Of a stretch of DNA of 64,000 bases, positions 7,488 through 15,760 are shown piece after piece (the stretch's first letter is position 1; every line of letters begins with the position of its first letter). This DNA is from an uncultured Dehalococcoidia bacterium (GTDB lineage: Bacteria > Chloroflexota > Dehalococcoidia > Lucifugimonadales > GCA-2712585): assembly GCA_958295715.1 (NCBI GenBank), contig OY282371.1:710133-774132 (forward strand), written 5' to 3'. The notes under the pieces were generated by a model that worked only from the letters and a program-made list of their open reading frames with translations, made no database searches and was not told where the DNA came from. A program made the translations under genes and the position numbers.

Positions 7488-8523
7488 TTTGCCCCGTTGC
7501 GATGGCCTCCTCAAAGAGGACCAACTCCTCCTTTATGCTGTTGGCGAAGTCAAGCTCAACGCACAGCTTGGCGGTCTCAATGGCCCCGGCGACCTCCTCG
7601 CTCTTCGACGCCCCGTGGCCCACAATGACGTTGCCCTTCACGCCAAAGAGGGGGCCGCTGGTCTTGCGCGACGTGTTGGTGAGCCCCCAAATGCTTTGGG
7701 CCAAGGCGTCAACCTCCTCGTCAGGAAGCCTGCCGCGCAGCTGCTCCTTCACGAACTTGGCGGTGGCGTCTCCCATGCCCTCGGCGAACTTCAGCAGGGC
7801 GTTGCCCACAAAGCCGTCGCAGACAATCACGTTAACGGCCCCCGTGAGGAGGTCCATTCCCTCCACGTTGCCCACAAAGTTGAGGTTGCTCTCCTTGAGC
7901 AGAGGATAGGTCTCTCTGACGAGACGGTTTCCCTTCCCCTCCTCGCCCCCGACGCTTAGGAGGCCCACGGTGGGGTTCTCGGCGCCGAGGAACTTGCGCG
8001 CGAAGACGCATCCCATGATGGCGAAGCTGATAAGCTGGTGGGGTCGGCAATCGATGTTGCTGCCCAGGTCTAGGATGGCCGTTTGAGGCGCGAAGCCCAG
8101 GAAAGGGCCACCGACGCAGGGCCTCTCCAGCCCCTTGAAAAGCCCCAAGCCCAGGGCCGCGCTGGCCATGGCCCCGCCGGTGGACCCCATGGACACCATC
8201 GCGTCGGCCTTGCCGCCCTTCAGAAGCCCCGTGGCCACCGACACCGAGGCCTTGGGGTTCTTTCGCAATGCCATGGCCGGGTGCTGCCCCTCGGTGATGC
8301 GACCCTCCGACGGGACGACCACCACGCCGTCGCCACCGGCTCCCAGCCGCCGCAGTTCGGCATCGATGACCGGTTTGTCGCCGACCAGGATGGCCTGGAC
8401 TCCGTGCCGTTGAGCGCCCTCCACGGCGCCCTTCACGACTTCAGAGGGGGCGAAGTCGCCACCCATGGCGTCCACGGCCACCCGGCAAAGGCCATCCCGC
8501 CTCACGCTGTCGGAACCGGTCAT
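7471..8523 (-). CDS. plsX: Phosphate acyltransferase PlsX
   Basis: A 350-residue PlsX that converts acyl-ACP to acyl-phosphate for phosphatidic acid synthesis. It shows the N-terminal VAVDAMGGDFAP motif, GDKP and GSTGGAMASAALGLG, and the C-terminal HGASK segment. ATG 8523 overlaps the preceding MaoC stop as ATGA, which decides the start over an upstream ATG at 8535. Coupling with fabG downstream is typical of plsX-fabD-fabG clusters. Confidence 0.95.
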   Translation of the reverse strand: MTGSDSVRRDGLCRVAVDAMGGDFAPSEVVKGAVEGAQRHGVQAILVGDKPVIDAELRRLGAGGDGVVVVPSEGRITEGQHPAMALRKNPKASVSVATGLLKGGKADAMVSMGSTGGAMASAALGLGLFKGLERPCVGGPFLGFAPQTAILDLGSNIDCRPHQLISFAIMGCVFARKFLGAENPTVGLLSVGGEEGKGNRLVRETYPLLKESNLNFVGNVEGMDLLTGAVNVIVCDGFVGNALLKFAEGMGDATAKFVKEQLRGRLPDEEVDALAQSIWGLTNTSRKTSGPLFGVKGNVIVGHGASKSEEVAGAIETAKLCVELDFANSIKEELVLFEEAIATGQNVAES

Positions 8524-8948
8524 CGCTTCTCCCACTCTCTAGGCAGCCGGACCGTCGCGGCGCCGGCGATTACCTCCTCGTTGTTCTTGGCGTCGAGCAG
8601 GGCTACCGAGCAGTTGACCACCACGAGCCCTTGAGCCGCCTCCTCGCTGGTAATCTTCCCCCAGGTGCGCAGCACGTCGCCGGGATAGGCGGGCCTCTTG
8701 AACCGCGCCTTGAGGTGGCCCGTTTCAAGCCAACTGGTCCCGAAGGCCGCGGCGAGCATCTCCGACAGAAAGGCCAGCGTCAACATGCCGTGGGCCACCA
8801 GCCGGCCAAAAGAACTGCCGGCGGCGAACTCCTCGTCCAGGTGAACCGGGTTGAAGTCGCCGGAGGCTTGGCTGTACCGCTTAATCTGTTCGCGGGTAAG
8901 CGCCTTTTCGATGACCGGCAGGGTTTTGTTGGAATCGGAACCGGGCAC
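8520..8948 (-). CDS. MaoC-family (R)-specific enoyl hydratase
   Basis: A 142-residue single hotdog-fold protein with the hydratase-2 motif DFNPVHLDEEFAAGSSFGRLVAHGM (about 31-55), containing the catalytic Asp and His. The family hydrates trans-2-enoyl-CoA or -ACP to (R)-3-hydroxyacyl thioesters. The probable start is GTG at 8948. It ends in an ATGA overlap with plsX. The neighbouring short protein upstream looks like the partner half-hydratase, a common arrangement in mycobacterial HadAB-type and actinobacterial dehydratases. Confidence 0.88.
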   Translation of the reverse strand: MPGSDSNKTLPVIEKALTREQIKRYSQASGDFNPVHLDEEFAAGSSFGRLVAHGMLTLAFLSEMLAAAFGTSWLETGHLKARFKRPAYPGDVLRTWGKITSEEAAQGLVVVNCSVALLDAKNNEEVIAGAATVRLPREWEKR

Positions 8949-8952
8949 CCGT

Positions 8953-9336
8953 CTACCCTTCCACCGGGCTCATAACCGTGGTCTTGCCCGTAAGGGCCTC
9001 TTCCCCGTCGCATCGCAGGGCGAAGCTGACGGAAAGGAACTGCCACTGGCCCTTCGTGAAGGGACGCGACGTTTTCGCCCACCCGCTCACCTCCTGACCC
9101 AGGGCCACGGCCTTCTGAGAACGGGTCTCTTGGGAGGTGTGCACCGTGCCCGGGGGCAGTTCCAGCTTCTCTATAAGCAGGCCCAGGGTCCGGGCCGCCA
9201 GGGCCATGGGCGGGGCCAGCCCCTTCTCGCGGTACAAGCCGCCGCCGTCCTCCACCGCCGCCAGGTAGTCGTTGACGAACTCCGGCGTAACAGTCCACCT
9301 TCCCAGGTCCACCTCTTGGGCGGCCTTCAATGGCAT
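8953..9336 (-). CDS. MaoC-like dehydratase N-terminal-domain protein (HadA-like half hydratase)
   Basis: 127 residues; resembles the N-terminal MaoC-like domain that lacks the hydratase motif (VTPEFVNDYLAAVEDGGGLYREKGLAPPMALAARTLG), later TVHTSQETRSQKAVALGQEVSGWAK. In HadAB-type enzymes such a subunit pairs with a catalytic MaoC subunit, which here is the next gene four bases downstream. ATG 9336 is chosen because AAGGGGA stands seven bases upstream; the frame extends 20 codons further but without support. Weaker recognition than its partner. Confidence 0.75.
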   Translation of the reverse strand: MPLKAAQEVDLGRWTVTPEFVNDYLAAVEDGGGLYREKGLAPPMALAARTLGLLIEKLELPPGTVHTSQETRSQKAVALGQEVSGWAKTSRPFTKGQWQFLSVSFALRCDGEEALTGKTTVMSPVEG

Positions 9337-9475
9337 AGGTTCCCCTTCCTTGTCGCGGGTAAACTGCATTATAGGAACCGCCGCCTTCGGAATCAATAAG
9401 CTGCGATGCGCAAGTGGCCCTATCCCGACTCCCCTTCCCGCGCGGAGGGAATCAGGAGTCCTTCACGCCAACCCT

Positions 9476-9548
9476 GCCGCTACTGGGCTACCCACCCGCC
9501 GTCGATGACCAACTCCGCCCCGGTCACGTAGGAGGACTCGTCGGAGGC
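9476..9548. repeat. 73-bp segment identical to 10229-10301
   Basis: The 3' ends of the two tandem SDR genes and the first bases after their stops are identical over 73 bases, while the genes otherwise differ substantially. Gene conversion or recent recombination is the simplest reading. Confidence 0.85.
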
Positions 9549-10226
9549 CAGGTACAGCGATCCCGCCGCCACCTCCTCCGGGTTCCCTCGCCTGCCCAAG
9601 GGGACCATGGAATGCACCCATTCCAGCTTCTTGGGGTCGTGGTAGATGGCGTCGGCCATGGGCGTGTCGATGGGGCCGGGGTGAACCGAGTTGCACCGTA
9701 TCCCCTGCCTGGCGTACTGCATGGCGACGGCCTTGGTGAGGCTTCTCACCGCTCCCTTGGACGCGTTGTAGGCGGGATGGGTCGCTCCTGAGCCGACGAT
9801 TCCCATCTGCGACGATATGTTTATGATGGAACCGCCGCCGGCCTTTAGCATCTCCCCGACCGCCGCCCGCGTCCCCAGGAACACCCCGGTGACGTTCACC
9901 TCCATAATGGCGTCCCACGCCTCCGGGGTCAGACTGTCGCCCCACTGGGAACCGCTTATCCCGGCGTTGTTCACCAGCACGTTCAGCCTTCCGGGGCCGA
10001 CGGCCTCCGCTATGGCGCGGCGCCAGTCATCCTCATTGGAAACGTCCAGCCTAACGAACCGGGCCTTCCCGCCGGCCTGCTGGATCTCTGCGGCGACCAT
10101 GTTTCCCTCATCCAAAAGGTCGCCGATAACCACCTCGGCCCCCTCTTTGGCGAAGAGCCGGGCGTGAGCGGCGCCAATTCCCCTGGCCCCGCCGCTAATG
10201 AGCGCAACCTTGCCTTGCAGTCTCAT
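9480..10226 (-). CDS. SDR-family oxidoreductase (copy 2)
   Basis: A 248-residue classical short-chain dehydrogenase: SGGARGIG (11-18), NNAG, Ser in NISSQMG, YNASKGA catalytic Tyr/Lys, and the C-terminal SSYVTGAELVIDGGWVAQ common in glucose or hydroxysteroid dehydrogenase-like SDRs. The substrate is unknown. It is a tandem paralogue of the next upstream gene, separated by six bases. The last 73 bases of the two genes are identical, much more alike than the rest. Confidence 0.88.
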   Translation of the reverse strand: MRLQGKVALISGGARGIGAAHARLFAKEGAEVVIGDLLDEGNMVAAEIQQAGGKARFVRLDVSNEDDWRRAIAEAVGPGRLNVLVNNAGISGSQWGDSLTPEAWDAIMEVNVTGVFLGTRAAVGEMLKAGGGSIINISSQMGIVGSGATHPAYNASKGAVRSLTKAVAMQYARQGIRCNSVHPGPIDTPMADAIYHDPKKLEWVHSMVPLGRRGNPEEVAAGSLYLASDESSYVTGAELVIDGGWVAQ

Positions 10227-10232
10227 AGGCCG

Positions 10233-10985
10233 CTACTGGGCTACCCACCCGCCGTCGATGACCAACTCCGCCCCGGTCACGTAGGAGGACTCGTCGGAGG
10301 CAAGGTAGAGAACGCCAGTGGCCACCTCCTCAGGCCGCCCGATGCGTCCCATGGGAATTTTGGAAAGCATCCTCTCGTTAAACTCCGCGTCGTCGCGCTT
10401 AGGCGCCGTCATGGGTGTGTCGATGGGCCCGGGATGAACCGAGTTGCACCGTATGCCGTCCTTGGCGTGCTGGATGGCGATGGCCTTGGTGAGGATGCGC
10501 ACCGACCCCTTGGAAGCCTGGTAGGCCGGGTGGCTCGTGTCGGCCCCAACTATTCCAAGCTGGGAGGATATGTTTATGATGGAACCGCCGCCGGCCCTCT
10601 GCATGGCTGGCACGACGGCCACGGTTCCCAGGTACACCCCGGTGGAGTTCACATCCATTATGCGCTCCCAAGCGGCCCGCGACGTGTCGCCCAGATGTCC
10701 GGAGCCGCCTATCCCGGCGTTGTTCACCAGCACGTCGAGTTTGCCGAAGCGGGCCAAGGCCGTCTCCACGACGCGGCGCCAGTCATCTTCACTGGTGACG
10801 TCCAGCTTCAGGAAGATGGCCTCGCCGCCGGCCGCGGCGATGTCGGCCTCCACGGCGCGCCCCTCCTCCTCCAGCACGTCCCCGAAGACCACCTTGGCGC
10901 CCTCCTGGGCGAACAGCTTGGCCTCCACGGCCCCCATGCCTCGCGCCCCGCCGCTAATCAGAGCAACCTTGCCTTCTAATCTCAT
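10233..10985 (-). CDS. SDR-family oxidoreductase (copy 1)
   Basis: A 250-residue SDR with SGGARGMG (11-18), NNAG, NISSQLG and YQASKGS, paralogous throughout to the next gene. AGGAG precedes the ATG and a TATAAT hexamer lies about 30 bases upstream, so the pair is probably one transcript. It likely oxidises or reduces a hydroxy/keto group with NAD(P); the actual substrate cannot be read from sequence. Confidence 0.88.
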   Translation of the reverse strand: MRLEGKVALISGGARGMGAVEAKLFAQEGAKVVFGDVLEEEGRAVEADIAAAGGEAIFLKLDVTSEDDWRRVVETALARFGKLDVLVNNAGIGGSGHLGDTSRAAWERIMDVNSTGVYLGTVAVVPAMQRAGGGSIINISSQLGIVGADTSHPAYQASKGSVRILTKAIAIQHAKDGIRCNSVHPGPIDTPMTAPKRDDAEFNERMLSKIPMGRIGRPEEVATGVLYLASDESSYVTGAELVIDGGWVAQ

Positions 10986-11012
10986 AACCCGCTCCTACCG
11001 TTTATTTGAGGA

Positions 11013-11018
11013 ATTATA
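11013..11018 (-). promoter_or_regulatory. -10 element of the SDR pair
   Basis: A perfect TATAAT on the minus strand, 28 bases before the start of the first SDR. No good -35 hexamer at the right distance. Confidence 0.4.
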
Positions 11019-11092
11019 GCAAACTAATCTGCTTCCCGTTTACCGTTCCGTCATTCCCTCCTTTCATGTCCGTCATTCCCAACTCTCCATAT

Positions 11093-11122
11093 CCGTCATT
11101 CCCGCGAAGGCGGGAATCCATC
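11093..11122. repeat. VIPAKAGIH-type palindromic repeat
   Basis: CCGTCATTCCCGC, a short spacer and GCGGGAATCCA form an inverted repeat. Two half-copies (CGTCATTCCC) precede it at 11049 and 11071. The same family occurs at five or more places in the window. Confidence 0.85.
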
Positions 11123-11246
11123 TTCTCCCCGTTGAGCCGGGTGGGGAGGCGCCGCCCATAACGGACGCCTCCACAGTGGGATGAATGGAGGGCCGGCGCG
11201 CTCCGCGCCGCGGATTGCTTTGGCGCAACGGGGGCGGGAGGGGATG

Positions 11247-11424
11247 GATTCCCGCCTGCGCGGGAAGGGCACGCGTGCCCACTTAAGTTTTTAGGAGCGT
11301 TGGTTCCATGTTGATGGCTTTCTGGATTCCCGCCTGCGCGGGAAGGGCACGCGTGCCCACTTAAGTTTTTGGGAGCGTTGGTTCCATGTTGATGGCTTCC
11401 TGGATTCCCGCCTACGCGGGAAGG
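11247..11424. repeat. 78-bp tandem repeat containing two palindromes
   Basis: Two full units (11247-11324, 11325-11402) differ at two positions and a third is truncated. Each unit carries the GATTCCCGCCTGCGCGGGAA palindrome, then the perfect 14-bp palindrome GGGCACGCGTGCCC, then a conserved tail with GAGCGTTGGTTCC. A reading frame runs through it on the minus strand (HQHGTNAPKNLSGHACPSR repeated), but it is a by-product of the 78-bp (26-codon) period. Confidence 0.85.
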
Positions 11425-11538
11425 GCGAATGGAAGGCGTAGAATGATGGGAGGGGTGGCGGTAACGACGGTTATTCAGGGGTATCGATATGGGGGAGGAA
11501 ACCGTTCTGCTTTCCATAATATACCCGTAATCTGCGTC

Positions 11539-11566
11539 TTGATATAGCGTTTTTTTAGTGTATACT
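11539..11566 (+). promoter_or_regulatory. Promoter of the zinc-ribbon gene
   Basis: TTGATA, 16 bases including a run of seven T, then TATACT. The predicted leader is about 60 bases. Confidence 0.5.
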
Positions 11567-11635
11567 TAGCAACTAGCGCGTCAAGGGACGTGAGATTATA
11601 TATTGGCCACCGGCCTAAATTAGAGGTTGCACCCT

Positions 11636-11950
11636 GTGGAACTAGCGGACAAGACCCTAACCTGTGTGGACTGTGGCGCCCCATTCGCCTTTACTGCCGG
11701 AGAGCAGGAATTCTTCGCCTCACGAGGCTTCACCAACGAGCCCAAGCGCTGCGCCGGCTGTCGCTCCGCTCGCCGCTCCCAGCGCGGCGATGGCGGTGGC
11801 GGTGGTGGTGGCGGCGGCTTCCAGCGGGAGCGTTATCAGGCTATCTGCGCCGAGTGCGGAATTGAGACGACTGTCCCCTTCCAGCCGCGGGGGATTCGTC
11901 CCGTCTACTGCCAGGACTGCTTTAGCCGCCAGCGCTCCTCCGGCTTCTAG
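11636..11950 (+). CDS. Small protein with two zinc-ribbon CxxC pairs
   Basis: 104 residues. An N-terminal zinc ribbon (DKTLTCVDCGAPFAFTAGEQEFFASRGFTNEPKRCAGCR) is joined by a Gly-rich linker to a second (AICAECGIETTVPFQPRGIRPVYCQDCF). This two-ribbon architecture is common in Chloroflexota and relatives as the CxxC-x17-CxxC domain protein; its role is unknown, probably nucleic-acid or protein binding. I prefer GTG 11636, nine bases after AGAGG; a TTG at 11627 is the alternative. Confidence 0.85.
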   Translation: MELADKTLTCVDCGAPFAFTAGEQEFFASRGFTNEPKRCAGCRSARRSQRGDGGGGGGGGGFQRERYQAICAECGIETTVPFQPRGIRPVYCQDCFSRQRSSGF

Positions 11951-12029
11951 TCTCCACGCCTCCCGTGGTCAACTCTATGGCGCCGTAGTGTGCCTGCGTC
12001 TGCTGGCCGCTCCGCCTTGAGGCCAATCT

Positions 12030-12058
12030 ATGTCACGCGGCCCGCCTTGCGGTATAAT
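12030..12058 (+). promoter_or_regulatory. Promoter of the menaquinone gene cluster
   Basis: ATGTCA (12030-12035), 17 bases, perfect TATAAT (12053-12058), 33 bases before the UbiD start. Confidence 0.5.
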
Positions 12059-12063
12059 GTCAA

Positions 12064-12080
12064 CGTCATATCTTATGACG
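12064..12080. promoter_or_regulatory. Inverted repeat at the UbiD transcription start
   Basis: CGTCATA, three bases, TATGACG: a perfect 7-bp inverted repeat lying on the predicted start site, placed like an operator. No regulator is encoded next to it. Confidence 0.4.
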
Positions 12081-12090
12081 CGTATGCGCC

Positions 12091-13545
12091 ATGAAGTATA
12101 AAGACCTGCGCGACTTCATATCCTTCCTTGAGAGCAGGGGCGAGTTGCGCCGCGTCACCGAGCCCGTCACTTGGGACTTGGAGATAACCGAGATCTGCGA
12201 CCGGGTCGTCAAGAGCGGCGGCCCGGCCCTCCTGTTCGAGAACGTTGAAGGTTCCAACATCCCCGTTCTCATCAACATGTACGGCTCCGAGCGGCGGATG
12301 GCCTGGGCCTTGGGTTCCGAGAGCTTGGACGACCTGGTCGGGCGGGTTAAAGACCTCCTTGGCCTCATGCAAGGGCCTCCCCAGGGCATTATGGATAAGC
12401 TGCGCTCCCTCGGCCAACTGATGAAGATGGCCTCCTACCAGCCCAAGGTCGTGAAGAACGCGCCCTGCCAAGAGGTCGTCGTAGAGGGCGCCGGCGTGGA
12501 CTTGAACCGCTTCCCCATCCTGAAGTGTTGGCCGGAGGACGCCGGCCGCTACATTACGCTTCCCCTGGTAATCACCAAGGATCCCGTGACGGGCGTCCGG
12601 AACGTGGGCACCTACAGGATTCAGGTCTTTGACGGCCGCACCTGCGGTATGCACTGGCAGACTCATAAGGTGGGAACCCAGCACTACCGCGCCAGCCAAG
12701 AGGGGGGCTTGGGGCGTTTGGACGTGGCCGTGGCCCTGGGCGGCGACCCGGCCTCCATCTGGACGGGCTCCGCGCCTCTGCCCCCCAACATGGACGAGAT
12801 GATGGCGGCGGGCTTCCTGAGGGGCGAGGCTGTTGAGATGGTGAAGGCCAAGACGGTGGACTTGGAGGTCCCCGCCCACGCCGAGATAGTCTTGGAGGGT
12901 TACGTCACCCCGGGAGACGAGAGGGTGGAGGGGCCTTTCGGCGACCACACCGGCTACTACTCCATGGCCGACGTCTACCCCGTCTTTCACGTCACCTGCG
13001 TCACCCACCGGCGGGACCCCATCTACCCCACCACCATCGTGGGCCGGCCGCCCATGGAGGACTACTACATGGGCAAGGTCACCGAGCGGATATTCCTGCC
13101 CATCATTCAGATGGTCCTCCCCGAAGTGGTCGACATGAACATGCCCGCCGAAGGGGTGTTTCACAACCTGGTCATCGTGTCGGTGAAAAAGGAGTACCCC
13201 GGCCAGGCTCGCAAGGTTATTCACGGGCTGTGGGGTCTGGGGCTAATGACCCTGGCCAAGGCCATCATCGCCGTTGACCACTCGGTGAACGTCCACGACC
13301 TGTCGGAGGTGGCTTGGCGGGTGACCAACAACCTGGACGCTTCCCGCGACATATTCTTCGCAACCGGCCCCGTGGACGATCTGGACCACGCTTCCCCCAC
13401 CCCCAAATTCGGCAGCAAGGTTGGGATTGACGCCACGGCCAAGGGGCCGGGGGAGGGCTACCACCGGGGTTGGCCGCCGGACATTGTGATGAGCGGTGAG
13501 ATGAAGGCCTTGGTGGACGCCAAGTGGAGCCGGTACGGCCTTTGA
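12091..13545 (+). CDS. UbiD-family prenyl-FMN decarboxylase (menaquinone, MqnL-like)
   Basis: 484 residues, standard UbiD length, with the family start MKYKDLRDFISFLESRGELRRV, the prFMN/metal region (ITKDPVTGVRNVGTYRIQVFDG...MHWQTHKVG) and the catalytic E-x-P-F-G-D-H-T-G-Y segment (VEGPFGDHTGYYS, about 280-292). It decarboxylates an aromatic acid using prenylated FMN. Followed by UbiA, UbiX and UbiE homologues, it fits the late steps of the futalosine menaquinone route, in which MqnL/MqnM/MqnP act before MenG. No Shine-Dalgarno is visible before the ATG. Confidence 0.9.
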   Translation: MKYKDLRDFISFLESRGELRRVTEPVTWDLEITEICDRVVKSGGPALLFENVEGSNIPVLINMYGSERRMAWALGSESLDDLVGRVKDLLGLMQGPPQGIMDKLRSLGQLMKMASYQPKVVKNAPCQEVVVEGAGVDLNRFPILKCWPEDAGRYITLPLVITKDPVTGVRNVGTYRIQVFDGRTCGMHWQTHKVGTQHYRASQEGGLGRLDVAVALGGDPASIWTGSAPLPPNMDEMMAAGFLRGEAVEMVKAKTVDLEVPAHAEIVLEGYVTPGDERVEGPFGDHTGYYSMADVYPVFHVTCVTHRRDPIYPTTIVGRPPMEDYYMGKVTERIFLPIIQMVLPEVVDMNMPAEGVFHNLVIVSVKKEYPGQARKVIHGLWGLGLMTLAKAIIAVDHSVNVHDLSEVAWRVTNNLDASRDIFFATGPVDDLDHASPTPKFGSKVGIDATAKGPGEGYHRGWPPDIVMSGEMKALVDAKWSRYGL

Positions 13546-13593
13546 CCCGGCCCCCATGCGCCTTTTCTCCGGGCCGGTAGCGGGGCCATAGCC

Positions 13594-14451
13594 TTGAATC
13601 TCCTCGCCAAGCTGCGCCTGTTCTCGGCGGCCATACGGCTGGAGCACACCCTCTTTGCCCTGCCCTTCGCCTACGTGGGCATGTTTCTGGGGGCCGGCGG
13701 GCTGCCCACCCTGAGCCAGTTCATCTGGATATCGGTGGCCATGGTGGGAGCCCGCACCGTGGCGATGACGGCCAACCGGCTGGTCCACGCCAAGGAGGAC
13801 GCCTCCAATCCCCGCACCGCCGCCCGCCACCTGCCTGCCGGCCTGCTCCGGCGCAGGGACATGCTTGCGGCGATGCTTATATCCATGGGCGTCTTCGTCT
13901 TTGCCGCCTCCCAACTCAACACCCTGGCCCTTATCCTATCGCCCCTTGTGGTGGCGGTCCTTTTCCTTTATACCTATGCCAAATACTTCACTTGGGGCAG
14001 CCACTTCGTTCTGGGGTGGGCCGACGCCATCGCCCCGGCGGGGGCTTGGATAGGCGTGACGGGAACCCTCGACCCCCAGGCGGTGGTCCTATCCCTGGCG
14101 GTGGCCTCCTGGGTGGCGGGGTTTGACATAATCTACGCCTGCATGGACTACGACTTCGACAAGGGTTACGGCATTCGCTCCGTGCCGCAAAGGTTCGGGA
14201 TAGCCGCGGCCCTGCGTTGGGCCAAGGTTATGCACCTCATAACCTCGGCGTCCCTGTTGGCGGTGGGAATATGGATGGACCTGGGCCTCTTCTACTATGT
14301 GGGATGGGCCATCGCCTCGGCGGCCATGATCTATCAGAACTCCCTGGTCAAGCCCGGCGACCTGTCGAAGGCGCAGAAGGCCGCCCTGCAACTGAACCCC
14401 TACGTGGCCGTTCTTCTGCTAGTCACGACTTCCCTGGCCGTGTTCACGTGA
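13594..14451 (+). CDS. UbiA-family prenyltransferase (MqnP-like)
   Basis: A 285-residue multi-pass membrane enzyme that attaches a polyprenyl tail to an aromatic quinone precursor. The first polyprenyl-diphosphate motif is NRLVHAKEDASNPRT (about residues 61-75) and the second Asp-rich motif is DIIYACMDYDFD (about 185-196). It starts at TTG and ends in a GTGA overlap with the UbiX gene. Genomic company with UbiD and UbiX homologues supports MqnP rather than a haem or chlorophyll transferase. Confidence 0.9.
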   Translation: MNLLAKLRLFSAAIRLEHTLFALPFAYVGMFLGAGGLPTLSQFIWISVAMVGARTVAMTANRLVHAKEDASNPRTAARHLPAGLLRRRDMLAAMLISMGVFVFAASQLNTLALILSPLVVAVLFLYTYAKYFTWGSHFVLGWADAIAPAGAWIGVTGTLDPQAVVLSLAVASWVAGFDIIYACMDYDFDKGYGIRSVPQRFGIAAALRWAKVMHLITSASLLAVGIWMDLGLFYYVGWAIASAAMIYQNSLVKPGDLSKAQKAALQLNPYVAVLLLVTTSLAVFT

Positions 14452-15038
14452 AGCCGGTCATAGTCGGCATCTCCGGGGCCAGCGGCTCGCTCATCGCCCG
14501 CCAAACGGTGGACGCCCTCCTCGACCGGCGGATTCCCACCATAGTGGTCTGCTCCAACTACGCCAAGCTGGTGTGGCAGGAGGAGATGGACGAGACCTTT
14601 TCCGCCCGCCTCTCCGTCTGGCGGGAGACCCCTCACTTCACCTACCACGGCGCCCAGGAGATGGCGGCCCCCATAGCCAGCGGCACCTTCCCAACTTCGG
14701 GCATGGTCATCGCGCCTTGCAGCATGAGCAGCGCCGCGTCCCTGGCCCACGGCGTCGCCAACAACCTGCTCCTGAGAGCCGCCGACGTGTGTCTGAAGGA
14801 GCGGCGGAACCTGGTCCTGGTTCCCCGCGAGACGCCCCTCCACGCCATCCATCTGGAAAATCTGGCGCGGCTGGCCCGCATGGGGGCCGTGATTATGCCT
14901 CCCGACCCGCCCTTCTACCTCAAACCGGAGGGCATTGAGGATATCGTCGCCTTCTTCGTTGACCGCATTCTCGTGTCCCTGGGCGTGGAGGAGTCTCTGC
15001 CCGAAAGGAGCCAATACGGGGGCCGGCCTCCCACCTAG
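14448..15038 (+). CDS. UbiX-family flavin prenyltransferase (MqnM-like)
   Basis: 196 residues from GTG 14448, overlapping the UbiA stop as GTGA. It has the UbiX N-terminus KPVIVGISGASGSLIA, the middle motif MVIAPCSMSSAASLAHGVANNLLLRAADV and the ERRNLVLVPRETPL segment. UbiX makes prenyl-FMN from dimethylallyl phosphate and FMN, the cofactor of the UbiD enzyme encoded three genes upstream. Confidence 0.94.
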   Translation: MKPVIVGISGASGSLIARQTVDALLDRRIPTIVVCSNYAKLVWQEEMDETFSARLSVWRETPHFTYHGAQEMAAPIASGTFPTSGMVIAPCSMSSAASLAHGVANNLLLRAADVCLKERRNLVLVPRETPLHAIHLENLARLARMGAVIMPPDPPFYLKPEGIEDIVAFFVDRILVSLGVEESLPERSQYGGRPPT

Positions 15039-15040
15039 TC

Positions 15041-15760
15041 ATGGTTGAGTTGAAGGGGGAGGAGAAGCGCCGCTACGTGGGCGACATGTTCTCGCGCATA
15101 GCGGGCCGCTACGACCTGATGAACGCCCTTATGACCTTTGGAATGGACCGGCGTTGGCGCAGACAGGCGGCCCGCCGTGCCACGGAGGGACTGCGAGGCC
15201 CTGTCTTGGACGTGGCCACGGGCACCGGGGACCTGGCCTTGGAGCTTGAACGAATGGCGGCCCCGGCGGAGGTGGTGGGCGTGGACCTCCTGGACCCGAT
15301 GATATCTAGGGCGGCCCGCAAGGGGGCGCGTGGTTCCCGGCCCCGCCGCCTCACCTTCATGGTTGGCGACGCCCTCTCCCTTCCCTTTCCTGACGGCAGC
15401 TTCGGATGCGTCACCTCCGCCTTCAGCCTGAGGAACATGCCCGACCTTGAGCTTGCGCTCAGGGAGATGGTGAGGGTTACGAGGCCGGGGGGCCGGGTCC
15501 TGTCGCTGGAGACTATGCCCGGGACCAAGGGCGTTCTGCGTCCCCTGGCGGGGTTCTACTTCCGGCGGATTGTGCCCATCGTTGGGGCCGTTGTCACCCT
15601 TGACGTAGCCGCCTACTCCTATCTGCCCAGGTCCGTTGACCGGTTCCTGTCGCCCGACGCCCTGTCCCGCCTGTTCACGGCGGTGGGTCTTGAGGAGACG
15701 CGCCACCAGCCCATGGCCCTGGGCGCCGTTCATCTCCACTGGGGAGACAAGCCCCTTTAG
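15041..15760 (+). CDS. Demethylmenaquinone methyltransferase (UbiE/MenG family)
   Basis: A 239-residue class I SAM methyltransferase with family motifs MFSRIAGRYDLMNALMTFGMDRRWRR, the SAM loop LDVATGTGDLALELE (about 57-71) and the C-terminal RPGGRVLSLETMPGTKGVLRPL. It catalyses the last methylation of menaquinone. Two bases separate it from UbiX, making it the fourth gene of a quinone operon. Confidence 0.92.
   Translation: MVELKGEEKRRYVGDMFSRIAGRYDLMNALMTFGMDRRWRRQAARRATEGLRGPVLDVATGTGDLALELERMAAPAEVVGVDLLDPMISRAARKGARGSRPRRLTFMVGDALSLPFPDGSFGCVTSAFSLRNMPDLELALREMVRVTRPGGRVLSLETMPGTKGVLRPLAGFYFRRIVPIVGAVVTLDVAAYSYLPRSVDRFLSPDALSRLFTAVGLEETRHQPMALGAVHLHWGDKPL

Larger units (their letters stand above)
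10986..11538. other. Repeat-rich intergenic region
   Basis: About 550 bases between divergent genes, made of half and full VIPAKAGIH-type palindromes, a short unique stretch (11130-11240) and the 78-bp tandem array. I see no gene in it. Confidence 0.7.

Noticed and set aside
11014-11517. Minus-strand open frame encoding repeated HQHGTNAPKNLSGHACPSR units
   Set aside because: The repetition comes from the 78-bp (26-codon) intergenic repeat with palindromes; there is no ribosome-binding site, and the start and end lie in repeat DNA.
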